Shown here: positions 18,057-28,412 of the stretch, in pieces
Layout: every line of letters starts with the position of its first letter
Position numbering within the stretch: position 1 is the first letter of the stretch
Assembly (NCBI GenBank): GCA_963823075.1
Contig: CAWGKE010000001.1
Coordinates: 248,001-312,000, forward strand
DNA: 64,000 nucleotides
Reading direction: 5' to 3'
DNA from: UBA4732 sp963823075
Lineage (GTDB): Bacteria; Planctomycetota; Planctomycetia; Gemmatales; Gemmataceae
Notes under the pieces: generated by a model
The model's database searches: none
What the model saw: only the letters and a program-made list of their open reading frames with translations
What the model was told of the DNA's origin: nothing
Program-made: the position numbers and the translations under genes

Positions 18057-18817
18057 TTACTTGCCCAGCACCGACAGCGCGTCGCGCAGCGGGCCGCTGG
18101 AAATCCGCATCATCCCCGCGAACGGCGTGGACAGCTCCAGAAGCAGAAAGATCGCCGCGGCCACCGAGAGCGTACAGAAGAACAACACCGCCACGACGGT
18201 GGTGTTGCGGGGGGCCACGAGGCCGTAGCCGGCGAACAGAATGACGAGCCAGGCCGCCAGCACGATCAGGAACGGCAGCGGAAGTGAACCGTCCTGTCGG
18301 GCGAACAGGCGAAGGCGTTCCTGAGCCAGATCGACCGTCGTTTCCAGCGCACGAGTCTTCAGGCGCGCTGGGCGTCGTTCTGCGGCGCGAGGTCCGCGAT
18401 CTTGTCGTACATGGCTTCCCCCGCCGCCCGGGCCTCGCCGGGCGCCAGGTTCGCCGCTTGAGCGCCCTCGCCGGGCCAGAAACGGTCCAGGGTGGCCTGG
18501 ACGGCGGTGCGCAGCAGCTCGCTGGCCTCCTTCGTTTCCGGGCCGTATTTGGCCAGGACGCGGTCGAGCAGCATGACCTTGGCAGCGTATTCCTGAACGG
18601 CGCCGCTCTGCGCGTCGTACGTCCCCTTGGCGGTGGCGATCAGCAGACCGAGGACGATGGCGGCGAGCGTCGCCATCGTCCCCATCCCCAGCTTCACAAC
18701 GTCCTTCGAGTCCGCACTCAGGTGGTGTTCGGGCAAGAATCCCTTGAGGAACATCGCGACCAGCGCGACGCCGAAGATGCACGCGAACACGATGGAGCTG
18801 ATCGCCAGCGGACTCAT
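18057..18817 (-). CDS. DUF4239-type (bestrophin-like) membrane protein 2, one frameshift
   Basis: About 253 residues. The start (MSPLAISSIVFACIFGVALV) and the block PEHHLSADSKDVVKLGMGTM are typical of DUF4239. A second helix (ATLAAIVLGLLIATAKGTYD) and a helical middle follow. Near 18360 the frame breaks: GCCTGAAG must be GCCCTGAAG to run from NDAQRA into LKTRALETTVDLAQERLRLF. After the break come the two C-terminal helices (FLIVLAAWLVILFAGYGLV and VVAVLFFCTLSVAAAIFLLL). The ion-channel-like role is inferred from distant bestrophin similarity. It sits between the DUF3604 and NTF2-like genes, as part of the second copy of the module. Confidence 0.8.
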
Positions 18818-18884
18818 GATTTCTCCCAGTCCTCCAGATCGCGGCTCCATCCAAACCGGGCCGCCGCCCCCTCGTTTGGTTCGT

Positions 18885-21147
18885 TTAACGAGGGAATAGT
18901 TCGTAGTTGACGTAACCCGCCTCGCCGTCCCGCGCCGCCAGGTAGCGGTCTCCCTGCTTGTAGATGCGCGAGGAGATCTGCGAACCGTCATCCAACCGGG
19001 ACGAGAGCTTGCCGTCTTTGATCTCATATGGGTTCTTCGCCGCCCCTTGCCCGTGCGCGGAGGCAAAGGCCGCGGTCGCCGCCAAGGTACGCATGCCATC
19101 CTCGCCGTACGCGGCGGAGTACTCCTCTCCCGTCGCCAGGTTCTTGATGCGAACCTCCTTGCCCACCAGCAGCTGCTTGATCTCCTCGGTCGAAAGGGCC
19201 TTGGCCTTGTCCTTCTCCAGGCCGGCCACGGTGAGCGCCGTCTCCCGGTCCTTGGCCAACTCGGCTTCCGTCGGCGTGTACCAGATCGGCGACGTCCACG
19301 CCCGCTCCTGAAGCGAGGCCGGGTCGGGGGCGGTGATCTCCAGTTTCTTGGCGTCGAAGGTGCTATATCGCGGCGTGGGGATCTCCAGGACGCGAACGTA
19401 GTAGAAGGCCCGCTGCGCGGGGTCGAACTCGGGGTCCTGCCACACGGCCGACAGTTTTTCGGCGCCGATGGTGTTGGTGTAGGCGGCCTCGGCGACGTTC
19501 ACCGTGTTGCCGACCGGAGGCAACCGGCCGGTCTTGGCGTCCAGCGACCGGGCGCCCGACCAGGCCACGTTGAAGATCTTCTCGAAGCTCTGGCCGTGCC
19601 TGGCCCAGCCCTTGACGACCTGGATGCGGTCGAGGTTGGCGGCGTCGGGGTCCTTCTCCGCCTGGACCAGGAAGGTCGGCGCCTTGGCTTTGTCCGGCCG
19701 CGCGGCCAGGTCGCCGCCCATCGGCACGCCCTTTTCGTAGCCGTTCTTGGCGAAGTTTTCGCCCCTGTCGTCGCCGGGCTTGTAGTCCCAGCCGCCGAAG
19801 AAGCGGGCGCGGATGCGCGTGCCGCTGGTGCCGAACGTCTCCTTGCGCTGGAGGCCGTCGAAGATCGCCTCGCGGGTGTTCTCCTCCGCCCACACCCCGG
19901 CCAGGCCGGAAGTGCCCCAGGTCTTGATGATGTTGGACAGTTGCGTATGGTTCTGTAGTCGTTTCTCGGGCGTGTCGTCCTCCTCGCCCATATGCCCGTG
20001 GAAGTTGTCATTGCCGGTACGGGCCGGCGGCGGTGTGCGTGTCCCCCGAGGCGATGACCCCGAACTTGTACGGGTTGACGCCGAGCTGTTCCTCGAGCAC
20101 CAGCCCCATCCGGTAGGCATCGCGCACGTAACCGCCCTTGGGCTTGGACCGGGCGGTTCCGATGGCACTCAAATCTATCGAGTAGTCGCTGATCTCGAAG
20201 CCGGCGAACTCATCGTCCGGAGAAAGCATCGGATGCGTTTCGGACGTCCCCTTGACTTGCTTGATCTCGACCAGGGGCTCGTTGAGCATGCGGCGTTCGG
20301 CATAGGCCCTGTCGATCGGCTGGCCGTCGGAGTACTGGGGCCGGAACATCAGGCCGTCGCTCATGTTCGGGTTGTGGGGAATGGCGAGCAGCTGAAACCC
20401 CTGCTTGCGGCCGCCTTCCAGGTAGGTCCACAGGTCCTCCGGCTTGACCGAATCGAACGTGGTGAAGGGGAGGTCCGTCGCCTTGTCGCCACGGAAAATG
20501 AGGTTGCGATGCAGGTTCTGATTTCCCGCGGGGCCGTTCGACGACCACTCCACGCCGATGAACGCCGTGAACTTGCCTGGGTTGTTGTGTTTGTTGGCCG
20601 TCTTGACGATGTCTTGCCAGATTTCCCCGACGACCTTCTTGTCCACGAACTCGGGGATGGGCTTCCCGCTCATGACCGTCTGCATGATCGCAATCGTCGC
20701 CTTGGTTCGGACCTCGTTGTCCTTGCTTCTCAGCTCCTTGGCAAACGGGTGGTTGAACAGAGGGCTTTTCGGGTCTTGCAGCCTGCCCATGATGCCCTGA
20801 TATTCGGCGTGCTCGGTCACGCCCATGAAGTCCAGCGGCTTGATCAGCTGGACCATTTCGTCGTTTGGGAGTCGGATCCCTTCCCCCTTGGCGTAGTGGT
20901 AGGCGTCGTCCGGCGTGGCGCGGACGCCCAGGTTGTACGCGTCGTTCGACCAGCCGGTGTGGACGTGCAGGTCGCCGAAGTAGGCGTTGCGGACGGGGCT
21001 CGCCGGGGCGGGCTTGTCTGGCGGGGCTGCGCCTGCAGCCGGGGCCGCAGAATCACGAACCTGCGCCGCCAGCACGGCCACGGCGGCGATCGCCGCAACG
21101 GAAACCAGCGCCAGGGTCGCCTTCTTTAGATGACGTGAAGCTTTCAT
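18885..21147 (-). CDS. DUF3604 PHP-like metalloenzyme 2, one frameshift
   Basis: About 753 residues, longer than copy 1. A signal anchor occupies residues 9-30 of MKASRHLKK..., and the first metal site is FGDLHVHTGWSNDAY. Then come VTEHAEYQG, IPHNPNMSDG and ASGDTHT. The frame breaks near 20028 just after GDTHTAAG and resumes with GNDNFHGHMGEEDD. Later blocks (AEENTREAIFDGLQRKETFGTSG, RIRARFFGGWDY) match copy 1. An extra C-terminal part of about 140 residues (AKALSTEEIKQLLVGKEVRI onward) is absent from copy 1. Substrate unknown. It heads the minus-strand module, with a likely promoter region and a MITE-like element upstream. Confidence 0.85.
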
Positions 21148-21571
21148 TTGCGCGAACCTCTTTGGCCGCCGATGCGGGACGGCCAGATAAGGAGTACCTT
21201 GCTTCCACCCGCATCGCCCGCCCGCCGAGAGGCATGGCAATCCGCGCCAGGAGCAGTCACAGTCGAGTCCACGCTGGACGTGGAAAGGAAGACTAGGGCG
21301 TGTCTGGCGAATCGGTATTCTCCCTGTTTTCAGGGGGTAGGACCTCGACAATTCCGGGCTTTTTTCGATTCACCAGACACGCCCTAGAGGCTTGAGGGGA
21401 CAAGAATTGCCGTCGGGCGCCGCCTCGCATCCCAGGCTGCCCCGAAATCCCCAAACCCGCGTTGGCCTTTGTTGAGAAGCTATTTGGCCTCCGCCCCACT
21501 GTCAAGCATCTCGTCTGCCACTTCACGGGAATTCGTTGAACAATAAAGATACTGCATTTATTTTTAGTGCA
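21148..21571. other. Intergenic region with promoter space and MITE
   Basis: This stretch has no gene. Bases 21148-21290 lie upstream of the DUF3604 gene and include a GATGCGGG/CCCGCATC pair at 21171-21215. A 93-base inverted-repeat element follows at 21294-21386. The segment 21530-21565 is notably AT-rich (ACAATAAAGATACTGC, TTTATTTTTAG) and unlike its surroundings. It lies just after the end of the minus-strand membrane protein gene. Confidence 0.5.
21294..21386. mobile_element. 93-base MITE-like element with 19-base terminal inverted repeats
   Basis: The ends read TAGGGCGTGTCTGGCGAATC and, reverse-complemented, TAGGGCGTGTCTGGTGAATC, with one mismatch over 21 bases. If the outermost TA is a duplicated target, the repeats start GGGCGTGTCTGG, as expected for IS630/Tc1-type elements that insert at TA. 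The ~51-base interior has no reading frame. It is probably non-autonomous and mobilised by a transposase elsewhere. Confidence 0.6.
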
Positions 21572-22261
21572 TCATGATGGGTGCGTCCCCTTGGTGTGCG
21601 TGGCCGCCTGGCGGCCCTTGCCAAGATCGACGACCAGAATGTAGCCGCTCAAGAGAAGCACCCACGAGGGGAAGACCAACGCAATCCAGGCGAAGCTGGT
21701 GATCGTCAGCAACATCACCAACGCAATCAGGTAGCCGACGAAAGCCATCCAACGCGGGAAAACCGCCGTCCGCAGTCCGATTGTGGAGGTCACAAGGATG
21801 AAGACGGCCGCCATCTTCACGGCGAACGTGTTCATTAACGCGTAGCCCATATCCCGGCCGACTGCATACGATTCGCTCTGGGCAGGGAACTTGCCCTCGG
21901 CGGCGAAGGTGTCCAGCAGTCCCTGGAAATCAGCCGCGGCGACAAACAGCATCGCGACAAACAGCAATCCGCTGCCAAGGAACACCGTCGCAAAGAACCG
22001 ATCTTCGAGGCCGCCGATACGGTTGCGCAGCACCGCCATGAACCAGAGGAAGGCGATTCCCGTGAATGGGATCAGATTCAGCGCGAAGCTGACCCACCCC
22101 CTCAACGTGGGGTCGGCGAGCCAGGCGCCGGGATCCGTCGGATCGGCCGGAACTGCGAGCCGGGCGAAGACCAGACTGCCGATATATAGCGCGGCGAAGA
22201 TCATGCCGCTGACGGCGACGACCCGCGGGGGCGCCGGCGGCGGTTTTCCCGCGGTGCTCAT
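21572..22261 (-). CDS. Six-helix membrane protein of unknown function
   Basis: A 229-residue protein with the ATG at 22261. Six predicted membrane helices: about residues 14-36 (VVAVSGMIFAALYIGSLVFA), 55-78, 88-110, 147-167, 172-195 and 198-216, with a short basic tail. There are no charged catalytic clusters. Similar proteins are annotated only as hypothetical membrane proteins. It lies 36 bases after the stop of the DUF2252 gene in the same direction and is probably co-transcribed with it. Confidence 0.7.
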   Translation of the reverse strand: MSTAGKPPPAPPRVVAVSGMIFAALYIGSLVFARLAVPADPTDPGAWLADPTLRGWVSFALNLIPFTGIAFLWFMAVLRNRIGGLEDRFFATVFLGSGLLFVAMLFVAAADFQGLLDTFAAEGKFPAQSESYAVGRDMGYALMNTFAVKMAAVFILVTSTIGLRTAVFPRWMAFVGYLIALVMLLTITSFAWIALVFPSWVLLLSGYILVVDLGKGRQAATHTKGTHPS

Positions 22262-22296
22262 ACGCAAAGACTCCCGATCACCAGGGGATTTTGCAA

Positions 22297-23728
22297 TTAT
22301 TCCCGTTCGATCATCGCTTCAAGGCGTCCCGCGCGCACGGCCTTGACGACTGCTTCGTGGTCGCGCTCGCTCTGGTCGGCATACGCAATGGAGAAGGCCT
22401 CGATCGCCTTGTCAAAGGCATCGCTCTCGCCGAGGTAGCCGGCGATCACCGCGGGTTCACCGGAGCGGGCGTGGGCGCGGGCGAGGGTCCAGCCACACAC
22501 TCCGGCGAATAGGGGCATCTGGGCAGAACCGAACGTCTCGATGGGGAACTTGATCTTCGCATCGCGAAGCTGGCGGACATAGAAATGCCGGCCCAGCTTG
22601 CCCTCGGTCCAGCCGAGAAACACGTCGCTGGATGATTGCATGAGCCGATGGCCCTGGACGACTCGCTGACCATGGTTGGCGTAAACGCTCTTGCCGGCGC
22701 ATCCTTCCAGCACGGACGGACCTGCCTCCTTGAACTGGAGGAAAAGCGGATCGTGCTCGCCGGCCATCAACAGGCCGATGGCGCAGACGGTGCCGACGCT
22801 GCCGACGCCGACCACCTTGATCGTGACGTCCATGAGTTCGTAGCGATCGAGAAGCACACGCCGGTCGTCGGACAGGCTGTCCCGGTAACCAGTGTAAATA
22901 CCCCGCACGATCTCGGAGAACTCATCCGTACCGTGTTCGCGCCAGTGATAGATCGTGGGCGGATTGTCGCGGATGGTCGGCGTCTCGGTGGTTGTGTCCG
23001 CGAGCTTGGGGAAATCGTACTCCAGGGCGCTCAGCGCCATGGCCTTGGCAAGACGCTTCTTGCCGCGGCGGCGCAATTCCTCATCCTCGACGCTGTCAAC
23101 GAACTTGTCGGCATCGACGCTGTGATACCACAGTTCCAGCGCCCCCATTTCGCTGAACTCGGCCATGTGCTCGCGATAGGAACGGGCGCAGGTCGAGCAC
23201 CGCCTCCCGGGCGCGCTTGTCGCTCAGTCCGTTGTTGCGCGAGGCGATGACGAAGCTGGCCGCCAGCCTTTTGAGGTCCCACTCCCAGGGGGCAGGCAGC
23301 GTTTCGTCGAGGTCGTGGATGTCGAAAATCATCCGGCGTTCCGGCGTGGCGAAGCAGCGGAAGTTGCCCAGATGCGCGTCGCCGCACGCCTGGACGCGCA
23401 CGCCGGTGCTCGGCAGGCCCGCCAGGTCCACGGCCATGGCAAGGGCCGCCCCGCGGTAATACGTGAACGGCGATTGCATCATGCGCCCATGGCGAAGGGG
23501 AATCAACTGCGGGATGCGACCCTTGTCGCCCTCCTCGACCAGTTGCACCGGATCGGGTCGAGCGGGTTGCGCCTGCCAAACGGCATGTGAGCGGCGCGGA
23601 CAGGTTTTCCGCAAGTGTTCGCCGCGGGCGATGAGTTCTGCTCGCGAAGGACGCATCCCGGACTCCGCGCTTGTCTCGGCGGCGGGCTGCTGTTCGGAAT
23701 TCTTGACGGCGGTTTTGAGCTTGGTCAC
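22297..23728 (-). CDS. DUF2252 protein, one frameshift
   Basis: About 476 residues, starting with GTG at 23728. The first part carries the DUF2252 hallmarks: HGRMMQSPFTYYRGAALAMA, VQACGDAHLGNFRCFATPER and FDIHDLDETLPAPWEWDLKR. These resemble an aminoglycoside-phosphotransferase/kinase-like fold (GDxHxxN and DxD-type sites). Near 23183 the frame breaks inside RSYREHMAEFSEM and continues to ALVKAVRAGRLEAMIERE-type sequence at the end. DUF2252 function is unestablished, and kinase-like chemistry is inferred. It occurs here between sulfatase genes and a membrane protein, all on the minus strand. Confidence 0.85.
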
Positions 23729-23850
23729 GATGATGTCTCATTTCCACTTGGATCGGGTTCGCCGATGGTTGGGGTAGATGGACGCCAGCTCCTGTATCGG
23801 CGAGCCGCCGATCGCAGCACTTGCGGGGGCGGCATTCCACGTGGGCGAGC

Positions 23851-23878
23851 GGCGGGCGGCCCTTGCGAGCCGCCCGCC
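23851..23878. terminator. GC-rich hairpin downstream of the sulfatase
   Basis: Arms GGCGGGCGGC and GCCGCCCGCC around eight bases, 16 bases past the stop of the minus-strand sulfatase. There is no T run. It is a candidate terminator or mRNA 3'-end hairpin. Confidence 0.45.
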
Positions 23879-23894
23879 GTGAAGATCCTTCCGG

Positions 23895-25699
23895 TTACTG
23901 GCTCGGGCCTTTGCTGGCCGCCTCCGCCTCTTGCATCCTTTTCGCCATCTCCGCTTTGATGGCGTCGAGGTTGAAGCTCGCGCCCCGCTGCATCGGCGGG
24001 AAATCGATGAAGGTCTGGAGTTCCTTGCCCATCACCTGCTGGACGAACACGAAGCGCCAGAATTCGTACTTGAACCAATCGAAGTATTGCTGTGACCCTT
24101 CCTTCGTCCCATCGTTGGGCCAGCCCATGCGCTCGAACGGATCGAGACGCAGGTTGGTGATCGTGGGCACGTCGGGATGGGTCTTTTCCCCCAGCCAGCC
24201 CTTGGGTTGGTGGATGAAGCGTGAACTTGTAATCGTCGATCCGCACCGCGCCGACGGTGCTTTCGCCGAGGTAGAAGATTTCGTGACGATTGGACGGGCC
24301 TTTGCCGGTGATCATGTCCATCTGGTTGTAGCCGTCCAGATGGTTCTTGTAAGTCCGGTCGCCGAGCTTCACGCCCTTGAGCAACTGCTCGGTGATGTCC
24401 GGATTGCCCGCCGCGGCGAGGAAGGTGGGGAACCAGTCCATGCCTGACATGATGCCGTTCTGCACCGTGTCCGCCGGGACGTGGCCGGGCCAGCGCAGGA
24501 TGCATGGCACGCGGAAGCCGCCTTCCATGATCGTCCCCTTGCACTGCGCGAACGGGGTCGTTCCGCCGTCGGGCCAAGTGAAGAGTTCGGTGCCGTTGTC
24601 CGTCGTGAACACGACGATCGTGTTCTCGTCCTCGCCAATGTCCTTGAGCTTTTTCAGGACCAGGCCGACGTCGTCATCGAGCTGGGCCATGCCGGCTTCC
24701 TGTTCCGACCAGCCATTCTTCGAGTTGCGCAGTCGCTTCGTACTTCGGCGAGAGATGCGTGACGATGTGCATGCGCGTCGGATTGAGCCAAACGAAGAAC
24801 GGTTTGCCGTCCTTTTTGGCCTTGTCCATGAAGTTGATGGCGAGGTCGCGGATCTCGTCGTCCACCGTCTCCATCCGCTTGGGATAGAGTGTGCCGGCAT
24901 CCTCGATCTTCTGCTTGCCGATCTTGCCCCAACGCGGCATCTCGGTCGCATCGTCCACGTCGGTAGCCCAGGAATGCACCATGTTGCGGGGGCCGACTTC
25001 GTTCAGCAGGTCCTGCGGATAGTCAGGATGCGCAGGATCTTCCATCGCGTCCAGGTGATACAGGTAGCCGAAGAACTCGTCGAAGCCGTGGACGGTGGGC
25101 AGAAACTCGTTGCGGTCGCCGAGGTGGTTCTTGCCGAACTGGCCGGTGGCGTAGCCCAGTGACTTGAGCGCCGTGGCGATCGTGCAGGCTTCAGCAGGTA
25201 TGCCCATCTTGGCGCCCGCCTGGCCGACCGTGGTCATGCCGGTGCGGATCGGCAGCTCGCCGGTGATGAAGTTGGCCCGGCCCGCCGTGCAGCTGGCCTC
25301 GGCGTAGTAGTCGGTAAAGATCATGCCTTCCTTGGCCATTTTGTCGAGGTTCGGCGTCCGGCCAGCCATCAAGCCGCGATGGTAGGCGCCGATGTTCCAC
25401 ATGCCGATGTCGTCGCCCATGATGACGACGATGTTCGGTTTCTTGCCGTCCGCGGCGGCCTTCGCGGCGACGACGTCGTTGTGGCTGGCCAGGGCGACCA
25501 TTCCGGCCTTGGACAGTCCGTCCGAGCAGCAGCCCGGTGTGGCCGGGGCCGCCGCCGTCGGGGCGGCCGCCTTCGGTTGATCCGGCTGTCCCGCGTCCGC
25601 TTTCTGGAACGGGTTCAGCTTGCCCGATGCTGCGGCGAAGCCGAGCAGCGCGCTCACTCCCGCGACGAGCAGGAATTGGAGCCTGACGTTCTTCCACAT
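23895..25699 (-). CDS. Membrane-anchored sulfatase A, two frameshifts
   Basis: About 600 residues when repaired. The start follows GGAGAGACCGT. An N-terminal anchor (QFLLVAGVSALLGFAAASGK) is followed by an Ala/Pro linker. The alkaline-phosphatase-fold core then has IVVIMGDDIGMWNIG (metal site) and the formylglycine motif CTAGR at Cys137 (CxAxR type). FGKNHLGDRNEF, FVWLNPTRMHI and VVFTTDNGTELFTWPDGG are further sites. Breaks occur near 24738 (one extra base before LRNSKNGWSEQE) and near 24222 (one extra base in KF-RFIHQPKGW). It is closely related to the intact sulfatase at 25903 and is separated from it by 203 bases with a hairpin. The substrate is a sulfate ester of unknown identity. Confidence 0.85.
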
Positions 25700-25857
25700 A
25701 CGGTCTCTCCATTGTGACATTCCTAAGCGGGGCCTGGATACGTTCTCCGCCCGAGGCCTCCGCGTCGTTCCCGACTCTTGCTATGAGTCGCCGTCTCGTG
25801 CGTCCAGCGCCGCCCGCCGGCATGGCCGAAGGGGTGGAAGGCGCGCCTCGGATAGGA

Positions 25858-25894
25858 CCCGAGCCAGCGCCCTCTTTCGGGGCGCTCGCTCGGG
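25858..25894. repeat. Hairpin between the two sulfatase genes
   Basis: Arms of about 14 bases (CCCGAGCCAGCGCC against GGGGCGCTCGCTCGGG) lie directly after the stop of the upstream, intact sulfatase gene. It may end that gene's transcript or stabilise it. Confidence 0.5.
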
Positions 25895-25902
25895 CCGGCC
25901 GA

Positions 25903-27747
25903 CTACTGGCCCTCGTGGGACTTGATCAACGCGTCGATCTCCTTCTTCACCTGCTCCAGGTTGAAGGAGGCGGGGTCCTGCATCGGCGGGTAGTCGATGG
26001 CGGTCTTGCCGAGCTTCGCCACTTCGTCCTGGACGAGGACGAACCGCCAGAACTCCCGGGCGAAGAAATCATTGCCGTAGCCGAAGGCGCCGTTCGCCGG
26101 CGTCTGGCCGTCGATCATGGCGAACCGCTCGAACGGGTCCTGGCGGATGTTGTAGAGGTACGGCATATCCGTCACGACCTTCGGGCCGGTCCAGCCGCTT
26201 GGCTGCTGAAAGAAGGCGACCTTGAAGTCGTCGATACGAAGGGCGCCCAGCTTGGGCCCGGCGAAGTAGAAGAGCTCGTGCCGCTTGGATGGTCCCTTCC
26301 CCAGGAGCAGGTCCGTCTGGTCGTAGCCGTCGAGGTGATTCTTGTAGTCGCGATCGCCGAGCTTGACCCCCTTCAGGAGCTGCTGGGTGATGTCGGGGTT
26401 GCCGGCAGCGGCCACGAGGGTGGGGAACCAATCGAGACCGGAGAAAATACCGTTCTCGACCGTGCCCGGCTTGATGTGGCCCGGCCAGCGGGCGATGCAC
26501 GGCACGCGGAAGGCGCCCTCCGTGGCCATTCCCTTGCATCCCTTGAACGGCGTGTTGCCGCCGTCCGGCCAGGTGAACGTCTCGGCGCCGTTGTCGGTGG
26601 TGAAAATGACGATGGTGTTGTCGGCCTCGCCGATGTCATCGAGGTGCTTCAGCAAGGCGCCGATGTCGTCGTCCAGCTGAGCCATGCCGGCCTCTTCCAG
26701 GCCGTAATTGCTCTTGCTGTTCATCAGGGCCTGGTACTTCGGCGAGAGGTACGTAAAGACGTGCATGCGCGTCGTGTTGTGCCAGAGGAAGAACGGCTTG
26801 CCGTCTTTCTTGGCCTTGTCCATGAAGGCCTTCGAGTGCTCGACCAGCACCGAGTCGAAGCTCTCCATATCATATTTGGCCTTTTTACCCTCCTGCCAGT
26901 TCTGGCGGCCGGCCATGTTCGGGAACGGCGGCAGCGGTCCCTCATCCTCGATCTTTTGCTTGCCGACCTTGCCCCAGCGCGGCTCGACGGTGGGGTCGTC
27001 CTTGTCGGTCGCAAAGCAATGCACCAGATTGCGCGGTCCGTACTTGTCGATCCAGTCCTGGGGGTAGTCGAACCAGTACGGATCCGACATCGCGTCCAGG
27101 TGGTACAGGTAGCCGAAGAACTCGTCGAAGCCGTGCAGCGTCGGCAGGTACTTGTTCAGGTCGCCAAGGTGGTTCTTGCCGAATTGGCCGGTGGCGTAGC
27201 CCTGCTCCTTGAGGGCGGTGGCGAGGGTGCAGGCCTGGTCCGGGATGCCGACGTCGGCGCCGGCCTGGCCCACGGTCGTCAGGCCGGTGCGCAGGGGAAT
27301 CTCGCCGGTGATGAAGTTGGCCCGGCCCGCGGTGCAGCTGGCCTCGGCGTAGTAGTCGGTGAACAGCACGCCTCCCGCGGCCAGTTTGTCGAGGTTCGGC
27401 GTCTTGCCAGACATGATGCCGCGGTGGTAGGCGCCGATGTTGAACCAGCCGACGTCGTCGCCCATGATGAAGAGGATGTTCGGCTTCTTGCCGGCGACGG
27501 CGGCCTTCGCGGCGACGTCGTCGTTGTGGTTCGCCAGGGCGACCATTCCGGCCTTGGACAGGCCGTCCGAGCAGCAGCCCGGCGCGGCCGGGGCCGCCGC
27601 CGTCGGGGCGGCCGCCGTCGGTTGCTCCGGCTGTCCGCCGTCCGCATTCGCGAACGGGTTCAGTTTGCCCGACGCTGCGGCGAAGCCGAGCAGCGCCCCC
27701 AGTCCCAGCACGAGCAGGAACTGGAGCTTGACGTTCTTCAGAAACAT
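25903..27747 (-). CDS. Membrane-anchored sulfatase B, intact
   Basis: A 614-residue protein with start after GGAGAGACCGC. The N-terminal anchor is LQFLLVLGLGALLGFAAASG, followed by an Ala/Pro-rich linker and the odd CCSDGLSKAGMVAL segment shared with sulfatase A. The catalytic core has ILFIMGDDVGWFNIG (calcium-binding Asp residues), the formylglycine motif CTAGR at Cys138 and FGKNHLGDLNKYLP. FLWHNTTRMHVFTYLSP and VIFTTDNGAETFTWPDGG follow, and a C-terminal domain ends near DALIKSHEGQ. This is a complete type I sulfatase. Cys138 would need conversion to formylglycine, and a plausible enzyme is encoded at 31742 in the same gene run. It probably acts outside the cytoplasmic membrane. Confidence 0.9.
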   Translation of the reverse strand: MFLKNVKLQFLLVLGLGALLGFAAASGKLNPFANADGGQPEQPTAAAPTAAAPAAPGCCSDGLSKAGMVALANHNDDVAAKAAVAGKKPNILFIMGDDVGWFNIGAYHRGIMSGKTPNLDKLAAGGVLFTDYYAEASCTAGRANFITGEIPLRTGLTTVGQAGADVGIPDQACTLATALKEQGYATGQFGKNHLGDLNKYLPTLHGFDEFFGYLYHLDAMSDPYWFDYPQDWIDKYGPRNLVHCFATDKDDPTVEPRWGKVGKQKIEDEGPLPPFPNMAGRQNWQEGKKAKYDMESFDSVLVEHSKAFMDKAKKDGKPFFLWHNTTRMHVFTYLSPKYQALMNSKSNYGLEEAGMAQLDDDIGALLKHLDDIGEADNTIVIFTTDNGAETFTWPDGGNTPFKGCKGMATEGAFRVPCIARWPGHIKPGTVENGIFSGLDWFPTLVAAAGNPDITQQLLKGVKLGDRDYKNHLDGYDQTDLLLGKGPSKRHELFYFAGPKLGALRIDDFKVAFFQQPSGWTGPKVVTDMPYLYNIRQDPFERFAMIDGQTPANGAFGYGNDFFAREFWRFVLVQDEVAKLGKTAIDYPPMQDPASFNLEQVKKEIDALIKSHEGQ

Positions 27748-27856
27748 GCGGTCTCTCCTTTGTGGCATAGCTCGCCGCTGCGATCCCGGAACGCCCGGTT
27801 TGCGGCGCAACCTCTGAAGACAGGGACATTTGCACGCGCCGTCGCGCGGCGAGGTG

Positions 27857-28246
27857 CTACTTCTCAAGTGCGCCCAACAGGCCGACCAGAAGCATCCCAT
27901 ACAGCGCCGCCATTACGCCGTCGGCAAGCGCTATGACCATCACCGACGGCCGCCGACGGAGGGGCGAGCTTAGCATGACGACCGCGAAGGCCGCCTTTTC
28001 CACGACGGCGACGATCAGCGTCGGGACGCGGATTTCGGGGCGGTAGGCGGCGTAAACGATCAGACCGCCGACCAGAAAAACCAGCAGCGCCCAGTGGCGC
28101 GCGATGTTGAGGCCGAGCGCGTCGGCCGGCGACTGCCCGAACAGCACCTTCATCATCGTGACCGGCGCCACGACCAGTACCATCGCGCCGGCCGTCGCCA
28201 GGCCCGTGATGAGCAGGATCAGCCATTCAACCTGCGCGGTCATCAT
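27857..28246 (-). CDS. Small four-helix membrane protein
   Basis: A 129-residue protein (ATG at 28246; a second Met at 28243). Four hydrophobic segments: WLILLITGLATAGAMVLVVA, HWALLVFLVGGLIVYAAY, LIVAVVEKAAFAVVM and VMVIALADGVMAALYGMLLV. A conserved loop FGQSPADALGLNIARHW joins the first two. A decayed paralog lies at 29116, separated by one gene. There is no known family. The gene is 110 bases upstream of sulfatase B, on the same strand, so co-expression is likely. Confidence 0.7.
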   Translation of the reverse strand: MMTAQVEWLILLITGLATAGAMVLVVAPVTMMKVLFGQSPADALGLNIARHWALLVFLVGGLIVYAAYRPEIRVPTLIVAVVEKAAFAVVMLSSPLRRRPSVMVIALADGVMAALYGMLLVGLLGALEK

Positions 28247-28287
28247 GCTCCTTTGCCTATCGACCCTTCCAGAGAGGTGGGCAGCCC

Positions 28288-28368
28288 GCGGTGGCAGGGT
28301 CTGCTGACCCTGCCACCGCCGCCGACCGAAGGTCTCCTCTTCGCGCGGCGCTGGAGACCTTCGGTCGG
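28288..28368. repeat. Two consecutive hairpins
   Basis: Hairpin one: 14-base perfect arms GCGGTGGCAGGGTC at 28288-28319 with a TGCT loop. It is a variant of the GTTGTGGCATGGTCT family. Hairpin two: arms CCGACCGAAGGTCTCC at 28322-28337 and 28353-28368. The same ordered pair, diverged, recurs at 28999-29074 beside the paralogous membrane gene. The duplication therefore included the intergenic DNA. Confidence 0.75.
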
Positions 28369-28412
28369 GCCGCGTGGCGCGGTCGGATACCGTGCCACAA
28401 CAGCCCGGCGAT

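Noticed and set aside
25714..27936. Plus-strand ORF of 740 residues across sulfatase B
   Set aside because: It runs antisense to an intact, motif-complete sulfatase and lacks recognisable domains.
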